Of a stretch of DNA of 10,766 nucleotides, positions 7,966 through 10,766 are shown one piece after another. The position numbers were made by a program, and so were the translations under genes. Every line of letters starts with the position of its first letter. Position 1 is the first letter of the stretch. The DNA lies in contig JAPKCN010000048.1 in the NCBI GenBank assembly GCA_028822945.1, positions 1 to 10,766 of the forward strand, given 5' to 3'. The DNA is from Porticoccaceae bacterium (lineage in GTDB: Bacteria > Pseudomonadota > Gammaproteobacteria > Pseudomonadales > Porticoccaceae). The notes under the pieces were generated by a model that worked only from the letters and a program-made list of their open reading frames with translations, was not told the DNA's origin and ran no database searches.

Positions 7966-8013
7966 ATGTTTAGCCAATACCGTATGACAACTGACGAGCC
8001 AGTAAGCCTGTGA
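7966..8013 (+). other. 15-codon minicistron bridging the batB-batD gap
   Basis: ATG 7966 follows the BatB-BatC stop TAA with no gap, and GGAG lies 9 bases upstream. The frame encodes MFSQYRMTTDEPVSL and ends with TGA at 8011-8013, which overlaps the GTG start of batD as GTGA. It therefore spans the whole 44-base gap. It could be a translational bridge or a leader peptide, or a chance reading frame. The peptide resembles nothing I recognise. Confidence 0.3.
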
Positions 8014-9758
8014 AACTGATGACTCTTGCTATTCATTCTGGTCTAGCCAAAATAACACGGCGTATGGCTAGCGTTGCGTTGCTATTAATATTTTGCTCAA
8101 ACAGCTACGCCGCATTGACAGCGTCTATCGACCGCAATTTGGTCTACGATAATGAAAGTGTGCAATTGACAATTCGCTTGGACGCACAAGTCGGCGGCGT
8201 CAAACTCGATGTAAGCGTACTAAATAGCGACTTTGAAATTATTTCTAACAACCGCCAGCAACAATATACTGTAAGTAACGGTCGTGCGGAGTCATCCACA
8301 GAATGGAATCTGGTACTCATCCCCAGACGTGCTGGCAATTTGGTGATTCCTTCGCTCAATTTACGCGGCGATATAAGCGACGCGCTTGAGTTAGAAGTTC
8401 GATCAACCGCGGGTAATTCAACCGCAGCGCCGATCAAACAGGCTATCTTCGCTGAAACACTGGTCGATAAAGACCGCGTCTATGTGCAAGAACAGGTGTT
8501 GCTAACATTACGATTATACACATCGGTATCACTAACCGACTACAGCCTTACGCCCATCGCCATCGACGGAGCGACAGTTCAGCAGGTCGCTGAGAACCAA
8601 TATCAGAAACGCGTCGATGGGCGAGACTACCTGGTGATAGAGGTGCGCTATGCCGTATTCCCACAAAATAGCGGCGAATTAACCATCCCAGCGCAGCGCT
8701 TCGGTGCTTTTGAAGCCCCGCGCCAGCGACAGTTTGGCGGGTTTAGACAACGTGGCAATCAGGTTTTGCGCAACACCGAAATCAAAACCATCAAGGTGTC
8801 ACAACGACCGACCCAAATCGCCGGAAATCAGTGGATGCCGAGTACCCAAGTAGAGCTTACTGAAACCTGGAGCGGCGATCTCGGTAAACTGCGCGTCGGT
8901 GAACCCGTGACTCGCAGTATTACCGTTACCGCCGAGGGCCTCACCGGCGCACAAATTCACCCGCTCGACTTGGCGGCCGCCGATGAGTACCGCGTATATC
9001 CGGACCAAGCACAGCTAGAAACTCGCAACACCGACAATGGCACACTGGGTGTGCGTATCGAGTCCATGGCTTTGGTTGCCAGTCGCGAAGGTCAAATTCA
9101 GCTCCCTGCTCTGGAGGTTGTATGGTGGAATACACGCACGGGAAGATCGCAAGTGACTATTCTCGAAAGTCGCGTACTCAACATAGCGGCAGCCTCTGTG
9201 TCACTGCCTTTAACACCAACTAAACCGCTAAGGTCAAACGCCGAAGAACGGCTGTCGGTGCCAACGACTGATACCTACGATCAGGATGTGCCCCACCTTT
9301 TATGGCTTTCGCTATCCGCTAATGCATTACTGCTGAGCACCCTCGTTGGTTTGGTATTGTGGCGCACCCGGCGGGGGAAAAAGCTCACTACAAAAGGCTC
9401 ACGATCGCTAGATAAGCGGCACTTGACTCTAAAGCAGCTGCTCAAAGCTATCCGTCACGAAGCACGCAAAAATGACCTGCTGGCGATGCGTCATAGTATT
9501 CTCCAATGGGGCCATGTGCTTTTCCCCGAAGCACCGCCACAGACTTTGCACAACCTCGCGGAAGTATTGCAAGATCATAAACTAAAAACTCAGTTTGCCG
9601 AGCTTGACGCATACTTATATGACCCACAAACTACCTCTAAAATAGACGTTGATGGCCTGCTCGGTCAACTCACTCGCCAAACAGTGCAACCGACGACGAA
9701 ACAGCCCAACGGAGAGCGCCCATTGCAACCTCTCTACCCAAAAAGTAATAGTCGATAA
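8010..9758 (+). CDS. batD: BatD family protein (oxygen tolerance / VWA operon envelope component)
   Basis: A 582-residue envelope protein. A signal peptide is visible: basic KITRR, hydrophobic MASVALLLIFCS, and a likely cleavage after SYA at residue 34. The body is a large beta-rich periplasmic region with BatD landmarks: STEWNLVLIPRRAG (about 96-109), QWMPSTQVELTETWSG (274-289), VGEPVTRSITVTAEGL (296-311), YRVYPDQ (327-333) and LPALEVVWWNT (365-375). One membrane helix lies at about 429-451, followed by basic WRTRRGKK and a cytoplasmic helical tail of about 130 residues. The topology puts most of the protein outside and its tail near the VWA domains and MoxR. GTG 8010 and ATG 8019 are both possible starts, and neither has a strong Shine-Dalgarno. 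An internal ATG at 8064 would remove the basic part of the signal peptide. Last gene of the operon. Confidence 0.92.
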   Translation: MKLMTLAIHSGLAKITRRMASVALLLIFCSNSYAALTASIDRNLVYDNESVQLTIRLDAQVGGVKLDVSVLNSDFEIISNNRQQQYTVSNGRAESSTEWNLVLIPRRAGNLVIPSLNLRGDISDALELEVRSTAGNSTAAPIKQAIFAETLVDKDRVYVQEQVLLTLRLYTSVSLTDYSLTPIAIDGATVQQVAENQYQKRVDGRDYLVIEVRYAVFPQNSGELTIPAQRFGAFEAPRQRQFGGFRQRGNQVLRNTEIKTIKVSQRPTQIAGNQWMPSTQVELTETWSGDLGKLRVGEPVTRSITVTAEGLTGAQIHPLDLAAADEYRVYPDQAQLETRNTDNGTLGVRIESMALVASREGQIQLPALEVVWWNTRTGRSQVTILESRVLNIAAASVSLPLTPTKPLRSNAEERLSVPTTDTYDQDVPHLLWLSLSANALLLSTLVGLVLWRTRRGKKLTTKGSRSLDKRHLTLKQLLKAIRHEARKNDLLAMRHSILQWGHVLFPEAPPQTLHNLAEVLQDHKLKTQFAELDAYLYDPQTTSKIDVDGLLGQLTRQTVQPTTKQPNGERPLQPLYPKSNSR

Positions 9759-9771
9759 CCGCCGTAGTAAA

Positions 9772-9780
9772 TGATAGTAT
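9772..9780 (+). promoter_or_regulatory. Possible extended -10 element upstream of the DUF4212-symporter pair
   Basis: TGATAGTAT carries the TG-n pattern of an extended -10 followed by TAGTAT, just after the batD stop. No convincing -35 lies at 16-18 bases upstream. It would give a leader of about 75 bases before ATG 9860. The alternative is read-through from the bat operon, since no terminator is evident. Confidence 0.2.
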
Positions 9781-9810
9781 TTTTGAGTATCAAATCACCA
9801 ATATTAACCA

Positions 9811-9836
9811 AGTACCAGCGTCCCTCAACAGGTACT
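9811..9836. promoter_or_regulatory. 6-bp inverted repeat in the DUF4212 leader
   Basis: AGTACC at 9811-9816 and GGTACT at 9831-9836 are perfect inverted copies with 14 bases between. The half-sites are centred 20 bases apart, about two helical turns, which would suit a dimeric regulator; a weak RNA hairpin is the other option. No T-run follows. The evidence is positional only. Confidence 0.2.
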
Positions 9837-9859
9837 AACTACCAATAGATGAGTTCTCT

Positions 9860-10153
9860 ATGTGCTATTCGTCCTCGGAACAACGCCAGCGCGCCTACTG
9901 GAGGGCTAATCTAAGTCTGCTTGCAAAGCTCTTGAGCGTCTGGTTTTTAGTATCTTTTGGCTGCAGTATTCTCTGGGTCGACTGGCTTGATCAATTCTCG
10001 TTCTTTGGATTTCAACTAGGTTTCTGGTTCGCTCAACAGGGTGCCATCTTAGTATTTGTTGTACTCATTTTTATCTATGCTTGGCGAATGAAAGCGCTCG
10101 ACCGAAAGTTTGCCGTCGACGATTCAGAAGAACTTTCTGAGCATCAATCATGA
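9860..10153 (+). CDS. DUF4212 small membrane subunit of a sodium:solute symporter
   Basis: A 97-residue protein matching the DUF4212 (putative solute:sodium symporter small subunit) pattern. A charged N-terminus with RAYWRANL (11-18) leads into the first helix at about 19-40. Then comes the loop FSFFGFQLGFWFAQQG (46-61), which runs into the second helix ending near 74, and then WRMKALDRKFAVDD (75-88). Such proteins are encoded immediately before VC_2705-type symporters and are presumed to assemble with them; the mechanism is unknown. The stop overlaps the symporter start by ATGA, so the two are translationally coupled. The Shine-Dalgarno before ATG 9860 is poor. The length is normal for the family. 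Confidence 0.93.
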   Translation: MCYSSSEQRQRAYWRANLSLLAKLLSVWFLVSFGCSILWVDWLDQFSFFGFQLGFWFAQQGAILVFVVLIFIYAWRMKALDRKFAVDDSEELSEHQS

Positions 10154-10766
10154 GCGCGCAAACACTCACTTATCTATTTGTCGGTCTATCCTTTGCACTT
10201 TATATCGGTATTGCACTGTGGTCTCGAGCCACGTCTACTAAGGATTTTTATATCGCAGGAGGAGGTATTCATCCAGTCGTAAACGGCATGGCAACAGCCG
10301 CCGATTGGATGAGTGCAGCTTCTTTTATCTCGATGGCCGGAATTATTTCTTTTATCGGCCGCGATGGCTCGGTCTATTTATTGGGTTGGACGGGGGGTTA
10401 TGTCCTATTAGCTTTATTACTCGCTCCATATCTTAGAAAATTCGGCCGCTTTACGGTTCCCGATTTCATTGGCGAGCGCTACTACTCGCAAACCGCGCGA
10501 TTAGTCGCAGTGGTCTGCCTAATTTTTATCTCATTCACCTATGTGGCCGGCCAGATGCGAGGTGTCGGTATTGTATTTTCACGTTTCCTCGAAGTCGAGG
10601 TTACCACCGGCGTAGTTATTGGAATGGCCGTAGTTTTTATGTACGCAGTGCTAGGTGGGATGAAAGGTATCACCTATACCCAAGTGGCGCAGTACTGCGT
10701 ACTAATTTTTGCCTATATGGTGCCGGCAATTTTCATCTCGCTACTGATCACTGATAACCCTATCCC
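10150..10766 (+). CDS. Sodium:solute symporter, VC_2705 / acetate-permease-like (partial)
   Basis: The first 205 codons of an SSS-family (LeuT-fold) inner-membrane transporter, cut by the right edge. Residues 6-24 form the first helix. DFYIAGGGIHPVVNGMATAAD (32-52) and WMSAASFISMAG (53-64) are the conserved second-helix region, where SSS proteins place sodium and substrate ligands. GWTGGYVLLALLLAPYLRKFG (79-99), FTVPDFIGERYY (101-112), TYVAGQMRGVGIVFSRFLEV (130-149) and GGMKGITYTQVAQYCVL (169-185) follow. These are typical of the cation/acetate-like branch paired with DUF4212. The substrate is probably acetate or another small carboxylate, but it cannot be read from the sequence. Full-length relatives are over 500 residues. 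The ATG overlaps the DUF4212 stop by four bases. Confidence 0.94.
   Translation, partial: MSAQTLTYLFVGLSFALYIGIALWSRATSTKDFYIAGGGIHPVVNGMATAADWMSAASFISMAGIISFIGRDGSVYLLGWTGGYVLLALLLAPYLRKFGRFTVPDFIGERYYSQTARLVAVVCLIFISFTYVAGQMRGVGIVFSRFLEVEVTTGVVIGMAVVFMYAVLGGMKGITYTQVAQYCVLIFAYMVPAIFISLLITDNPI

Noticed and set aside
7616..7987. A 123-codon plus-strand frame and an opposite-strand frame in the BatB-BatC tail
   Set aside because: The low-complexity tail favours open frames by chance; the in-frame product keeps the C-terminal BatC-like motif, so no frameshift is implied.
9759..9859. Intrinsic terminator after batD
   Set aside because: A GATA/TATC pairing around TTTTT near 9773-9791 has mismatches and no T-run after it, and the AGTACC/GGTACT repeat is not followed by Ts; no terminator is supported.

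Overview
The window looks like chromosomal DNA of a gammaproteobacterium, probably a marine or otherwise free-living heterotroph. This rests on three things: an NAD-dependent glutamate dehydrogenase of the large L180 class, a gammaproteobacterial-style MoxR / DUF58 / DUF4381 / VWA / VWA-TPR / BatD operon, and a DUF4212 plus sodium:solute symporter pair of the VC_2705 type. G+C is close to half by eye. I see no tRNA, rRNA, insertion sequence, CRISPR array or phage gene. A species cannot be named from this sequence.

Layout. Bases 1-2385 (minus strand) hold the N-terminal 795 codons of the giant glutamate dehydrogenase, which runs off the left edge just as the catalytic core begins. Bases 2386-2668 are a divergent intergenic region with a candidate sigma70-like promoter, a short palindrome and a partly duplicated start-site motif. 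Bases 2669-9758 (plus strand) are one tight six-gene operon: MoxR AAA+ ATPase, DUF58 protein, DUF4381 membrane protein, BatA-like VWA protein, a BatB-BatC fusion (VWA plus TPR plus a long charged disordered tail), and BatD. Spacings run from 8-nt overlaps to gaps of 44 nt. Bases 9759-9859 are a short intergenic region without a convincing terminator. Bases 9860-10766 hold a DUF4212 small membrane subunit overlapping by ATGA the start of a sodium:solute symporter that runs off the right edge.

How the genes work together. In the MoxR/Bat operon a cytoplasmic MoxR hexamer is thought to act as a chaperone-like ATPase together with VWA proteins. Here BatA and BatB would present VWA metal-binding domains from the inner membrane, DUF58 is a soluble VWA-like partner, DUF4381 is a single-pass membrane component, and BatD is a large, mostly periplasmic protein anchored by one helix. 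The client is not known for most such operons. Related loci have been linked to aerotolerance and envelope stress, but nothing in the sequence shows the trigger here. The DUF4212/symporter pair is a separate two-subunit carboxylate or acetate-type uptake unit. The glutamate dehydrogenase feeds glutamate carbon into the TCA cycle.

The most unusual things seen are two tiny reading frames that exactly bridge the two open gaps inside the Bat operon (bases 4574-4588 and 7966-8013), an in-frame (GAGCAA)6 tract in the BatB-BatC gene, and the TTG start of moxR with a near-copy of its initiation region 109 bases upstream. The core systems themselves are known families. I do not see a clearly new system.
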